Below are positions 53,040 to 62,467 of a DNA stretch of 64,000 nucleotides, in pieces. Source of the DNA: Haemophilus sp. C1. GTDB lineage: Bacteria; Pseudomonadota; Gammaproteobacteria; Enterobacterales; Pasteurellaceae. Location of the stretch: contig NZ_LDVZ01000009.1 in assembly GCF_001276515.1 (NCBI RefSeq), positions 1 to 64,000 of the forward strand, read 5' to 3'. How positions within the stretch are numbered: position 1 is the stretch's first letter; each line of letters starts with the position of its first letter. A program made the translations under genes and the position numbers. Below the pieces are notes generated by a model. It did no database searches. It saw only the letters and a program-made list of their open reading frames with translations, and was not told where the DNA came from.

Positions 53040-54551
53040 ATGGCATTGTTGGAAATGAAACATATCACAAAAAAATTTGGTGATGTGACCGCACTTCATA
53101 ATATATCTATTGAATTAGAAGCAGGGGAAATTTTATCTTTATGTGGTGAAAATGGATCTGGAAAATCTACATTAATGAAAATACTTTGCGGTATTTATCC
53201 TTGTGGAGATTACAGCGGTGATATTTACTTTTCTGAAAGTGAACTAAAAGCAAGGAATATTAGAGATACTGAAGAAAAAGGCATTTCAATTATTCATCAA
53301 GAACTTACTCTCGTAAAGAATATGTCTGTATTGGAGAATATTTTTTTGGGTAACGAAATAACTCATAAAGGTTTGACAGCAGATAATGAAATGTACTTAC
53401 GTTGCAAAAATTTATTACAGCAGGTGCAATTAGATGTCGATCCCAATACACGAGTAGTAGAATTAGGTTTAGGGCAACAGCAATTAGTTGAAATAGCTAA
53501 GGCTTTGAATAAACAAGTAAGACTTCTTATCTTAGATGAACCAACGGCTTCACTTACCGAAAAAGAAACGGAAATTTTGTTAAATCTTATTAAGGATCTT
53601 AAAGCACACAATATCGCTTGTATCTATATTTCCCATAAACTCAATGAAGTTAAAGCGATCTCTGACAAAATTTGCGTCATTCGTGATGGTGAACATGTTG
53701 GTACGAAAGACGCTTCAACAATGACAGAAGATGACATTATCACCATGATGGTAGGTCGGGAAATTACCTCACTTTATCCACATGAACCTCATGAAATCAA
53801 AGATGAAATTTTACGAGTAGAAAATCTTTCTGCTTGGCATCCAATCAATACACATATTAAGCGTGTTGATAACGTAAGTTTTAGTCTTCATGAGGGGGAA
53901 ATTTTAGGTGTTGCAGGTTTAGTTGGTTCAGGTCGTACAGACATGGTGCAATGCTTATTTGGGTCTTATGAAGGTAAGTTTGAAGGAAATATTTTTATCA
54001 ATCAAAAACAAGTAAATATCAAAAATTGTGCCCAAGCGATTGAACATAAAATTGTGATGGTTCCTGAAGATCGGAAGAAACACGGCATTGTTTCTATTAT
54101 GGGAGTTGGCAAAAACATTACGCTTTCTTCTTTGAAATCTTATTGTTTCGGAAAAATGGTAGTTAATGAAGCAAAAGAAGAGCAAATAATTGGCTCAGCC
54201 ATCAAACGACTAAAGGTGAAAACTTTTTCACCAGATTTACCAATAGGACGACTTAGTGGCGGTAATCAACAGAAAGCGATCCTAGCAAAATGTTTATTGT
54301 TAAATCCTAAAATACTGATTTTAGATGAACCAACAAGAGGAATTGATGTTGGTGCGAAATATGAAATTTATAAGTTAATTAACCAATTAGCACAAGAAGG
54401 GATTGCTATTATTGTCATTTCATCAGAACTACCAGAAGTTTTAGGCATTAGTGATAGAGTTCTTGTTATGCACCAAGGTAAACTTAAAGCTAGTCTTATC
54501 AATACTGCTCTTACTCAAGAACAAGTTATGGAAACAGCACTTAAGGAGTAA
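53040..54551 (+). CDS. xylG: D-xylose ABC transporter, ATP-binding protein
   Basis: 503 residues with two ABC domains in tandem. Domain 1 has Walker [10 protein letters not shown] (36-44), signature [11 protein letters not shown] and Walker [12 protein letters not shown]. Domain 2 (from about 255) has the degenerate Walker [10 protein letters not shown], signature LSGGNQQKA and [12 protein letters not shown]. This is the layout of ribose/xylose-class importers. The gene starts 50 bases after xylF, and xylH follows 3 bases after its stop. Confidence 0.95.
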   Translation: MALLEMKHITKKFGDVTALHNISIELEAGEILSLCGENGSGKSTLMKILCGIYPCGDYSGDIYFSESELKARNIRDTEEKGISIIHQELTLVKNMSVLENIFLGNEITHKGLTADNEMYLRCKNLLQQVQLDVDPNTRVVELGLGQQQLVEIAKALNKQVRLLILDEPTASLTEKETEILLNLIKDLKAHNIACIYISHKLNEVKAISDKICVIRDGEHVGTKDASTMTEDDIITMMVGREITSLYPHEPHEIKDEILRVENLSAWHPINTHIKRVDNVSFSLHEGEILGVAGLVGSGRTDMVQCLFGSYEGKFEGNIFINQKQVNIKNCAQAIEHKIVMVPEDRKKHGIVSIMGVGKNITLSSLKSYCFGKMVVNEAKEEQIIGSAIKRLKVKTFSPDLPIGRLSGGNQQKAILAKCLLLNPKILILDEPTRGIDVGAKYEIYKLINQLAQEGIAIIVISSELPEVLGISDRVLVMHQGKLKASLINTALTQEQVMETALKE

Positions 54552-54554
54552 TCT

Positions 54555-55682
54555 ATGTTTAAGTTAAAATCCGTAAATTTACAAGTTTACATTATGTTAA
54601 TAGCTATTGCAGTCATTATGGCATTCTTTAGTGTTGCTACTGATGGCGCTTATTTAAGTGCAAGAAATATTTCTAACTTGTTACGCCAAACTTCAATTAC
54701 TGGCATTCTTGCAATTGGAATGGTTTTTGTCATTATTTCTGCTGAAATTGACTTATCTGTTGGTTCACTTATGGGCCTACTGGGCGGATTTGCAGCTATT
54801 GCCGATGTTTGGTGGGGCTTCCCATTACCTGTAACTATTATTGCAACAATTGCTCTTGGTTTAATTTTTGGTATTTGGAATGGTTGGTGGGTGGCTTATC
54901 GCAAAGTGCCATCCTTCATTGTTACACTTGCAGGTTATCTCGCATTCCGTGGAATTTTGATTGGTTTGACTAATGGCACAACTGTATCTCCTATTAGTGG
55001 AACTATGACAGTTATTGGGCAAGGTTATTTATCAGATATTGCAGGGTTTATCTTAGGTGGTATTGCAGTTATTGGATTTGTTCTTTGGGGAAATTATCAA
55101 CGTAGAAGTCGCCAGCAGCTTCAGCTGGAAGTGTCTGCATTATCAAAAGATTTTACGAAATATGCTTTGTTTGCAGTAATTGTATTAGGAGCAATTTATT
55201 TACTTAATGATTATCGTGGCATTCCATTTCCTGTTTTAGTACTGGCAGTTCTTGCAATCTTAGGGTTATTCCTCTCTCGTAAAACTTCATTCGGCCGCCA
55301 CGTTTATGCGATTGGTGGCAATATTGATGCGGCAAAATTATCTGGTATCAATGTAGAAAAAACAAAACTGATTATCTTTGCAATGAATGGTGTGTTAGTT
55401 GCAATAGCAGGGTTGATTTTAAGTGCTCGTTTAGGTGCAGGCTCACCATCGGCAGGGCAAAATGCAGAACTAGATGCGATTGCAGCTTGTGTCATTGGAG
55501 GGGCAAGCTTAGCTGGTGGTGTAGGAAGTGTGTTTGGGGTCGTTATTGGCGCACTTATCATCGCATCGCTTGATAATGGTATGAGTATGCTTGATGTGCC
55601 AACTTTTTGGCAATATATTGTCAAAGGTGGCATTTTGTTACTTGCTGTATGGATAGATACTAGTAATAAGAAAAAGATGTAA
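54555..55682 (+). CDS. xylH: D-xylose ABC transporter, permease
   Basis: 375 residues with about ten hydrophobic segments, the membrane subunit of Xyl[20 protein letters not shown] (57-73) and [18 protein letters not shown] (262-279) are typical of the ribose-class permease family. The start is 3 bases after xylG, with GGAG inside xylG. A terminator at 55694 ends the unit. Confidence 0.95.
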   Translation: MFKLKSVNLQVYIMLIAIAVIMAFFSVATDGAYLSARNISNLLRQTSITGILAIGMVFVIISAEIDLSVGSLMGLLGGFAAIADVWWGFPLPVTIIATIALGLIFGIWNGWWVAYRKVPSFIVTLAGYLAFRGILIGLTNGTTVSPISGTMTVIGQGYLSDIAGFILGGIAVIGFVLWGNYQRRSRQQLQLEVSALSKDFTKYALFAVIVLGAIYLLNDYRGIPFPVLVLAVLAILGLFLSRKTSFGRHVYAIGGNIDAAKLSGINVEKTKLIIFAMNGVLVAIAGLILSARLGAGSPSAGQNAELDAIAACVIGGASLAGGVGSVFGVVIGALIIASLDNGMSMLDVPTFWQYIVKGGILLLAVWIDTSNKKKM

Positions 55683-55693
55683 TTATTAATTTT

Positions 55694-55724
55694 AAACCGT
55701 CATTTATAAAATGGCGGTTTTTTA
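55694..55724 (+). terminator. xylFGH terminator
   Basis: AAACCGTCAT (55694-55703) pairs with ATGGCGGTTT (55711-55720, one G-U), and a T run follows. Confidence 0.85.
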
Positions 55725-55771
55725 ATTTTATAGAAATGGTTACCTAACATACTGCTTTCTAGATGATGAAG

Positions 55772-55793
55772 TTTTTCATCTTTTTATGAAAAA
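55772..55793. promoter_or_regulatory. Probable XylR operator, copy B
   Basis: TTTTTCAT (55772-55779) and ATGAAAAA (55786-55793) form a perfect dyad with 6 bases between. This keeps the symmetry of copy A although the CG/TG bases have changed on both arms together, a sign of selection on a protein-binding dyad. Confidence 0.5.
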
Positions 55794-55843
55794 ATAAGTT
55801 CTTATCCGTTACATTATTTAATTTTTTATAGTGATTATTTACA

Positions 55844-55865
55844 ATTGTGGACTAGATCACAGTTG
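55844..55865. promoter_or_regulatory. CRP site upstream of the C-S lyase gene
   Basis: TGTGG-ACTAGA-TCACA (55846-55861), 9 of 10 consensus positions, with flanks AAT and GTT. Same place in copy B as the xylF site in copy A. Confidence 0.8.
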
Positions 55866-55956
55866 TGAAAAAACGTAATAGATAAAGTAGTTTTAGTAAT
55901 TTTAATTTTTTTCTTCTTTGACTAAAGTAAATTTGTCTTATACATCAGGAGGAATA

Positions 55957-57129
55957 ATGAATAATCTTTATAATTTTGATGTGATTATTGATCGCCTAAA
56001 TACATTTAGTGCTAAATGGAATGTAGATAATGATATTATTCCAATGTCTGTTGCGGATATGGATATTCCAGCACCTCAAGTAATGATAGATGAATTAGAA
56101 AAATTTAATCGTTTAGGAATTTATGGTTATACTGAATTACCAGCCGATTATTACAAGATAATCAGTGATTATATTTTCGAACAATATCATTATTCTGTTC
56201 TATCTGAAAAAATTGTATTTTGCCCAAGAATAATACAAGCTGTATCTATTTATATACGAGCGTTTACAAAAGAAACTGATGGAATATGCATTCTATCACC
56301 TTCATATAGTCCAATATTAAACACGATAAAATTAAATGACAGAAAATTATATAAATGTCCTTTAGTTTATGAGAATAGAAAGTATCATATTGATTTTAAT
56401 TTATTAGAGGAATGTTTTGAACATTCTAAAATATTTGTTTTAATTTCTCCTCATAATCCAACTGGAACGATTTGGAACAAAGAAGTCCTTATTAAAATTA
56501 TAAACTTAGCTAAAAAACATAATGTATTTATCATTTCCGATGATGTCCACGCAGACTTTACACTAACAAATGACTCCCACTATCTAATATCATCATTAGA
56601 TGAATGGGTAGCAAATCACTCAATGATCTGTTTATCCCCAGCAAAAACTTTTAATATTCCTGGATTGGAAATAGCTAACCTAATTATTGAGAATAAAGAA
56701 ATTCGAGAAAAATTTATAAAAGAAATGATGGCATTAGGTATACATAATCCAAATTATTTCTCTATACCAGCTATTATTTCGTTATATAAATATTGTACTG
56801 ACTGGGTAATCTATCTAAAAGAATACATAAAGAATAATAAGAAGATAGTAAAAGAATTTTTCAATGAGTATATTCCATTATTAGATATTACTGAAAGTGA
56901 TGGAACTTATTTACTTTGGATAAACTATAAAAAGCTAAGTATAAATGAAAATGAATTAGCTTATTGGATTAATAATTTATCAAGAGTAAAAGTATCTTTG
57001 GGGAGTGAATTTGGCAAAGAGGGAGACGGTTTCTTTCGTATGAATGTCGCTATGCCTAGAGAAAAATTATTAGAAGCATTGAATCGAATCAAAAATGGGT
57101 TTTGTTTATTAAACAATAGGGAGATTTAA
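55957..57129 (+). CDS. PLP-dependent C-S lyase / aminotransferase (MalY/PatB family)
   Basis: 390 residues from the ATG at 55957 (AGGAGG 6 bases upstream; the earlier TTG at 55918 lacks a ribosome-binding site). A fold-type I PLP enzyme: IIPMSVADMDIPAP (27-40) is the MalY/PatB entry motif, HNPTG 166-170, the PLP-ring aspartate in DDVHADF (195-201), and the Schiff-base lysine Lys230 in SPAKTFNIPGL. The family cleaves cystathionine or cysteine S-conjugates to a thiol, pyruvate and ammonia. The gene is unusually AT-rich, with many ATA and AGA codons compared with xylFGH and nhaC, suggesting a different origin. nhaC follows after one base. Confidence 0.85.
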   Translation: MNNLYNFDVIIDRLNTFSAKWNVDNDIIPMSVADMDIPAPQVMIDELEKFNRLGIYGYTELPADYYKIISDYIFEQYHYSVLSEKIVFCPRIIQAVSIYIRAFTKETDGICILSPSYSPILNTIKLNDRKLYKCPLVYENRKYHIDFNLLEECFEHSKIFVLISPHNPTGTIWNKEVLIKIINLAKKHNVFIISDDVHADFTLTNDSHYLISSLDEWVANHSMICLSPAKTFNIPGLEIANLIIENKEIREKFIKEMMALGIHNPNYFSIPAIISLYKYCTDWVIYLKEYIKNNKKIVKEFFNEYIPLLDITESDGTYLLWINYKKLSINENELAYWINNLSRVKVSLGSEFGKEGDGFFRMNVAMPREKLLEALNRIKNGFCLLNNREI

Positions 57130-57130
57130 T

Positions 57131-58537
57131 ATGAAAACCACTCATCGCACAAGAATGCCAACAACATTAGAAGCTTTTTCACCAATCATAGTGATGCTAT
57201 TACTATTAGGGCTTGGGTATGCTTTATTTGATTTGCCAGCAGAGCCATTAATGATTATTTCAACGGTATTTGCTGGTTTTTTAGTTATTAAATTAGGTCA
57301 TTGCTATTTAGATATTTTAGACGCCATTTCAGAAAAAATAGCTAAAACAATGCCTGCGCTATTAATTTTAATTACTGTAGGATTATTAATTGGAACTTGG
57401 ATTAGTGGAGGAACAATTCCTATGATGATCTACTACGGACTAAAAGCGATATCACCAGAATATCTTTATGTGACAGCCTTATTCCTTACTGCTATTGTTT
57501 CCATTTGTACTGGAACCTCTTGGGGGTCAGCAGGGACTGTTGGTGTGGCATTTATGGGAGTTGCGATTGGATTAGACGCCAATTTGGCTGCTACGGCAGG
57601 TGCTGTGGTCGCTGGTGCGTATTTTGGAGATAAATTATCGCCATTATCTGATACAACCAATATTGCATCTGCAGCTGCTGGCGTAGATTTATATGAGCAT
57701 ATCGCTCACTTACTTTATACAACATTACCATCCTTTATTCTTTCGGCTACTGTCTATGTGGTATATGGTTTAAACTACGATTTTTCTAATGTGGCGACTC
57801 CAGAAAAAGTAAATACAATGATTCATGAGTTAGAGCAAGTTTATCATTTTAACTTTCTATTACTTATTCCAGTCGCTATTGTATTATGGGGATCTATTAC
57901 TAAGAAACCGACTATTCCAGTGATGTTATTATCAGCATTTATCGCAATTATTAATGCTATCTTAATTCAAAAATTCTCTCTATCTGATGTGATTAATAGC
58001 GCAGTTAATGGATTTGATACCTCAATGATTCACCATACTTCAGTTAGCTCTGATTTAAGTCGTTTGTTGAATCGTGGTGGAATGAACTCAATGATGGGAA
58101 CACTATTAATTTGTTTCTGTGCATTGTCATTTGCAGGTGTATTACAATTGAGCGGTGCATTAACCGTGATTATTCAAAAATTACTCACCTTTGTTCATTC
58201 AACTCTTTCTTTGATTATTACGACGATTCTTTGCGGTCTAACAATGATTGGGGTTACTTGTAATGGGCAAATTTCTATTCTAATTCCAGGAGAAATGCTT
58301 AAAGATGCGTATGTAGAAAAAGGATTACATCCAAAAAATCTAAGTCGAACAGCAGAAGACTCCGCAACAATTATTGAACCTATTTTGCCATGGACTGCCG
58401 CAGGTGCATATATGGCAGGCACATTAGGTGTTGCAACATTGTCTTATTTACCTTGGGCAATTTTATGTTGGAGCGGTATTATCTTTGCTATTATTTATGG
58501 TGCAAGTGGAATAGGTATTGCGAAGCTAAAAAAATAA
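57131..58537 (+). CDS. nhaC: NhaC-family Na+/H+ antiporter
   Basis: 468 residues with about 11-12 hydrophobic helices. The family motif region GTSWGSAGTVGVAFMG (near 132-147) and GDKLSPLSDTTNIA (near 165-178) are intact. NhaC proteins exchange Na+ for H+, but some members exchange organic acids, such as malate-lactate MleN. The start lies one base after the lyase stop, with GGGAG upstream, so the two are translated together. Substrate here could be Na+/H+ or an amino-acid-like anion linked to the lyase (inference). Confidence 0.88.
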   Translation: MKTTHRTRMPTTLEAFSPIIVMLLLLGLGYALFDLPAEPLMIISTVFAGFLVIKLGHCYLDILDAISEKIAKTMPALLILITVGLLIGTWISGGTIPMMIYYGLKAISPEYLYVTALFLTAIVSICTGTSWGSAGTVGVAFMGVAIGLDANLAATAGAVVAGAYFGDKLSPLSDTTNIASAAAGVDLYEHIAHLLYTTLPSFILSATVYVVYGLNYDFSNVATPEKVNTMIHELEQVYHFNFLLLIPVAIVLWGSITKKPTIPVMLLSAFIAIINAILIQKFSLSDVINSAVNGFDTSMIHHTSVSSDLSRLLNRGGMNSMMGTLLICFCALSFAGVLQLSGALTVIIQKLLTFVHSTLSLIITTILCGLTMIGVTCNGQISILIPGEMLKDAYVEKGLHPKNLSRTAEDSATIIEPILPWTAAGAYMAGTLGVATLSYLPWAILCWSGIIFAIIYGASGIGIAKLKK

Positions 58538-58553
58538 ATGTGGTATTGGATAT

Positions 58554-58584
58554 AAAAATGGCCAGTTATTCTGGCTATTTTTAT
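58554..58584 (+). terminator. nhaC terminator
   Basis: AAAAATGGCCAG (58554-58565) pairs with CTGGCTATTTTT (58571-58582) with one wobble. It separates nhaC from xylR. Confidence 0.8.
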
Positions 58585-58648
58585 CTTGAAGCTAAATATC
58601 TTTTCTATTATAACTTAAATAGCAATTTCCCATAGATAAGGATATAAA

Positions 58649-59812
58649 ATGACGGAACAATACTACAAAATTGCCCTCTTATTTAATGCAAACAAAGTAT
58701 ATGATCGGCAGGTAGTGGAGGGTATTGGACAATATATTCAGGCATCGCAATGTATGTGGGATATTTTTGTAGAAGATGAATTTATCTATCATACTGATAC
58801 CATTAATCAACTTTCTATTGATGGCATTATTGCAGACTTTGATGATCCAAAAACTGTTGAATTATTGCAACACACTCTTATTCCTACTATAGCAGTTGGT
58901 GGATCTTATAGACAAGCTGATTTTTATCCGCACTTTCCTTATGTAGCAACAGATAATATGGCATTGGTTGAAATGGCTTTATCTCATTTACAGGAGAAAG
59001 GACTGTCACAGTTTGCATTTTATGGTTTGCAAGTAAATACTCATAAGCATTGGTCTATAGAACGAAGAGATGCTTTTGTAGAGTTGATGGAGAAAAATCA
59101 TTACCCTATTTACCTATATGAGGGTGTGCAGGTTCATGCTCAAAATTGGTTGGAAGAGCAACAAAAGCTAATTGTCTGGTTAAAATCTCTTCCTTCTCAT
59201 ACTGGTATTATTGCTGTTACGGATGCGCGTGCTCGTCATTTATTGCAGGCTTGTGAATACAGTAAAATTGCTGTACCTGAAGAGCTTTGTGTGGTTGGTA
59301 TTGATAATGAAGAATTGATCCAATATTTATCGCGTGTGTCCCTTTCCTCCGTAGAACAAGGCACGAGAGAGATTGGTTATCAAGCTGCGAAATTATTACA
59401 CAAATTACTCAATGGTCAAAAAGTTTCACATACCCCTATTTTAATTCCACCGATTACCGTTCACTCTCGAAATTCTACAGATTATCGATCATTAACAGAT
59501 CCGCTTGTCATTCAAGCAATGCATTATATTCGTCATCGTGCCTGTCATCGAATTAAAGTAGAACAAGTTTTAGATCATCTTGAAACCTCACGTTCTAATC
59601 TTGAACAACGTTTTAAGAATGAAATGAATAAAACAATTCACCAAGTCATCCACGAAGAAAAAATTTCCCGAGCAAAGAATTTATTACAACAAACAGATAT
59701 TTCTATTCAAGAAATTGCTGAGATTTGCGGCTATCCATCAATTCAATATTTTTATTCTGTGTTTAAGAAAGAATTTGAAATGACTCCTAAAGAGTTTCGA
59801 CTAAATTGTTAA
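58649..59812 (+). CDS. xylR: Xylose operon regulator XylR
   Basis: 387 residues: an N-terminal LacI/PBP1-type sugar-binding domain (about 1-275, no N-terminal helix-turn-helix) and a C-terminal AraC-type DNA-binding domain (about 285-387) with the second helix pair ISIQEIAEICGYPSIQYFYS and the ending KKEFEMTPKEFR. XylR activates xyl promoters on binding xylose, together with CRP. The probable targets are the two dyads at 51784 and 55772. AAGGAT precedes the ATG. Confidence 0.95.
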   Translation: MTEQYYKIALLFNANKVYDRQVVEGIGQYIQASQCMWDIFVEDEFIYHTDTINQLSIDGIIADFDDPKTVELLQHTLIPTIAVGGSYRQADFYPHFPYVATDNMALVEMALSHLQEKGLSQFAFYGLQVNTHKHWSIERRDAFVELMEKNHYPIYLYEGVQVHAQNWLEEQQKLIVWLKSLPSHTGIIAVTDARARHLLQACEYSKIAVPEELCVVGIDNEELIQYLSRVSLSSVEQGTREIGYQAAKLLHKLLNGQKVSHTPILIPPITVHSRNSTDYRSLTDPLVIQAMHYIRHRACHRIKVEQVLDHLETSRSNLEQRFKNEMNKTIHQVIHEEKISRAKNLLQQTDISIQEIAEICGYPSIQYFYSVFKKEFEMTPKEFRLNC

Positions 59813-59887
59813 AGGAGCATATTTTTATTCAACTCTGTGCCATAATAACAAGTATTTTTGACCGCACTTTTATCTGAAAGACAGGAA

Positions 59888-60931
59888 ATGAATATTCTAA
59901 TTATTGGCCCTTCTTGGGTTGGCGATATGATGATGTCGCATAGCTTGTACCAGCAACTGAAAATTCAATATCCAAACTGCAATATTGATGTGATGGCACC
60001 GAATTGGTGTAAGCCTTTGCTTGCGCGTATGCCAGAGGTGCGTAAGGCGATTGAAATGCCATTAGGGCACGGGGCCTTTGAATTGGGAACTCGTTATCGT
60101 TTAGGAAAGTCTTTGCGTGAACAATATGATATGGCGATTGTTTTGCCTAATTCATTGAAATCTGCGTTTATTCCTTTCTTTGCAAAAATTGTTCATCGTC
60201 GTGGTTGGAAAGGCGAAAGCCGTTATATTTTATTGAATGATTTACGAGCCAATAAAAAAGATTATCCAATGATGGTGCAGCGTTATGTTGCATTGGCTTT
60301 TGAAAAAGATGCTGTACCAAAAGCTGATGATATTCCTGTCTTGAAACCCTATTTGACGGTTGAGCCAGCACAACAAGCTGAAACCTTAAAAAAATTTGAA
60401 AAACAAACCGCACTTTTAGGCGAACGTCCAATTATTGGTTTTTGTCCTGGTGCAGAATTTGGCCCAGCAAAACGTTGGCCGCATTATCATTATGCTAAAT
60501 TGGCAGAAATGCTCATTGAAAAAGGCTATGCGATAGAATTATTTGGTTCACCAAAAGATGTGGAAGCAGGAGAGCAAATTCGCAATGCGTTGCCAGCAGA
60601 ACAGCAACCATTCTGTTTGAATTTGGCCGGACAAACTAATTTGAATCAAGCCGTGGATTTAATCGCTAATTGCACAGCAGTGGTAAGCAATGACAGCGGC
60701 TTAATGCATATTGCCGCTGCGACAGATCGTCCATTGGTTGCACTTTATGGTCCAACGAGCCCAACTTATACACCACCATTATCAGATAAAGCCGTGATTA
60801 TTCGTTTAATTGAAGGCGATTTAATTAAGATGCGTAAAAGTACAGATAGCTCGGAAGGGTATCATCAAAGTTTGATTGATATTAAACCTGAAAAAGTGGC
60901 AGAAAAACTGACCGCACTTTTAGATGTTTAA
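59888..60931 (+). CDS. rfaF: ADP-heptose:LPS heptosyltransferase II
   Basis: 347 residues from the ATG at 59888 (CAGGAA upstream); the frame is open to 59858 but without support. RfaF (WaaF) adds the second heptose of the inner core. LIIGPSWVGDMMMSHSLY (4-21) and the donor-binding VVSNDSGLMHIAAA (near 260-273) are family 9 signatures. It is part of the heptose pathway with rfaD and opsX in this window. Uptake signals lie at 59861-59869 just before the gene and at 60408-60416 and 60911-60919 in it. Confidence 0.96.
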   Translation: MNILIIGPSWVGDMMMSHSLYQQLKIQYPNCNIDVMAPNWCKPLLARMPEVRKAIEMPLGHGAFELGTRYRLGKSLREQYDMAIVLPNSLKSAFIPFFAKIVHRRGWKGESRYILLNDLRANKKDYPMMVQRYVALAFEKDAVPKADDIPVLKPYLTVEPAQQAETLKKFEKQTALLGERPIIGFCPGAEFGPAKRWPHYHYAKLAEMLIEKGYAIELFGSPKDVEAGEQIRNALPAEQQPFCLNLAGQTNLNQAVDLIANCTAVVSNDSGLMHIAAATDRPLVALYGPTSPTYTPPLSDKAVIIRLIEGDLIKMRKSTDSSEGYHQSLIDIKPEKVAEKLTALLDV

Positions 60932-60948
60932 GAAAGAGAGAATATAAA

Positions 60949-61533
60949 ATGGAAATAACCTATCAACCCGTATTAGATAAAAATGAAGCTAAAGCAGCCC
61001 GTAAAATTAGTCGTGATATTTATAAACATAATAAATTTCGCAAGATGATGAGTATTGGCGATTTCTTATTATATTTATTCTTCTTGCTGCCAAGTATTTT
61101 TCTTGCTTTTGAACTGATGGATTGGGGAGAGTATTTGTATGATTGCTATGAAAATATCTTAGCCAATTATGCAGGACATATATTATTGCTCATCTCAGTA
61201 TGTTGTTTTTTCTATGCAGTTTTGCTACGACCTTATTTAAATACCAAAGCTTTTCAAAGCCAAGTATATGGGGAAGTTAATAAGAAAAAAAGAACCATAC
61301 GAATTCAAGAAGATGGTTTATATTATGAAATAGCTCTCTGCCAAACTTTATATAATTATCGGTACATTCATCATATTGAAAATCATTATGGTTACTTAAT
61401 GATTCGAGTTGATACGGGCTTGTTTTTCTTAATTCCTCATTCAGCTTTTCAAGATGATGCTCATCGAGAAGCATTTGAAGCCGCTTTACGAGAAAAAATA
61501 AAAGCTTACCAAGCAGAGCCTTTAAGTAAATAG
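60949..61533 (+). CDS. Membrane protein, YcxB-like C-terminal domain
   Basis: 194 residues. A basic N-terminus, two hydrophobic segments at about 36-55 and 74-95, and a cytoplasmic C-terminal part (100-194) with beta-strand character (RTIRIQEDGLYYEIA, FFLIPHSAF). The layout and the FFLIPHSAF motif fit the YcxB-like family, whose function is unknown. It follows rfaF by 17 bases with AGAGAG upstream, so it is probably cotranscribed with rfaF, but nothing shows a role in LPS. Confidence 0.6.
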   Translation: MEITYQPVLDKNEAKAARKISRDIYKHNKFRKMMSIGDFLLYLFFLLPSIFLAFELMDWGEYLYDCYENILANYAGHILLLISVCCFFYAVLLRPYLNTKAFQSQVYGEVNKKKRTIRIQEDGLYYEIALCQTLYNYRYIHHIENHYGYLMIRVDTGLFFLIPHSAFQDDAHREAFEAALREKIKAYQAEPLSK

Positions 61534-61561
61534 AAAAGGCCTAACAGGATATGTTAATGAT

Positions 61562-62467
61562 ATGAACCCTCTACGCATACATTTACAATTAATTGGAATG
61601 GTGATTTTATGGGGAGCCTCTTGGCCTTGGGGACGAGTGGTTGCCCAAGCTATGCCGACATTTATTGCCTCAAGCATGCGCTTTTTTTTCGCCATTATTC
61701 CACTCATTATTTGGCTATATGCGGCGAATCGTTTCAAATATGCTAAACAACTGCGACCTAATCAATGGGTGGGGTTATTGTTAACGGCTTTGCTTGGGAT
61801 CTTTGGTTATTCGACTTTCTTTATTTGGGGTTTGAAATATGTTCCAGCAGGGCAAGGAACGATGGTCGTTGCCTCTAATCCCGTCTTTACGATGTTTTTT
61901 GCTATTTTATTATTTAAAGAAAAATGGAATCGCTGGGTTGTATTAGGGATGATTATTGCCATTAGCGGTTCTTTATTAGCCATGACAAAAGGGAATCCAA
62001 CTAACCTCTTACAAAATTTTGGATTCGGTCAAATATTATTGCTTTGTGCTTTAGTTTGCTGGGTTGCTTATACTTTATTGGCTCGTAAAGTATTAATCGG
62101 AATTGATTCTCTCACCGCTACCACGATTTCTTCTACTTTTGGTTTTTTCATGCTGACGTTGGCAGCATTATGGACGGAAAGTGCAGAAGATTGGGCAACC
62201 GTATTTCAATTAAATGGATCGCAATGGTTTAGTTTACTTGGTCTTGCATTTGGTGCAACGGTATTGGCTTATGCATGGTATTTTGATGGCGTGAAACACT
62301 TAGGGGCGGGCAATGCCTCGGCCTATATTATTCTTGTGCCGATTTTAGGCATTTTATTTTCAGCCGTTTGGTTGAATGAACAAGTGGATTTCTCCTTAAT
62401 TATTGGAGGCATTTTAGCCGTATCTGGGCTTGGAATTATGCATTGGGGAAGAAGGTTAATTAAATGA
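61562..62467 (+). CDS. EamA/DMT-family transporter
   Basis: 301 residues with ten hydrophobic helices and two EamA repeats (about 8-140 and 155-295). WGASWPWGRVVA (15-26) is typical of the first helix. Members export amino acids or metabolites; the substrate is unknown. Its stop overlaps the next gene by four bases (ATGA at 62464), so the transporter and the heptosyltransferase gene are translationally coupled. Confidence 0.85.
   Translation: MNPLRIHLQLIGMVILWGASWPWGRVVAQAMPTFIASSMRFFFAIIPLIIWLYAANRFKYAKQLRPNQWVGLLLTALLGIFGYSTFFIWGLKYVPAGQGTMVVASNPVFTMFFAILLFKEKWNRWVVLGMIIAISGSLLAMTKGNPTNLLQNFGFGQILLLCALVCWVAYTLLARKVLIGIDSLTATTISSTFGFFMLTLAALWTESAEDWATVFQLNGSQWFSLLGLAFGATVLAYAWYFDGVKHLGAGNASAYIILVPILGILFSAVWLNEQVDFSLIIGGILAVSGLGIMHWGRRLIK

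Larger units (their letters stand above)
55759..55880. repeat. xyl control region, copy B
   Basis: A second copy of the 51771-51893 control DNA, in the same orientation, upstream of the lyase-antiporter pair. The conserved blocks are the TTTTTCAT-N6-ATGAAAAA dyad (55772-55793), TTATTTAATTTTT and the CRP-type site with its right flank. Sequence between the blocks has drifted, so the duplication is not recent. Confidence 0.85.
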
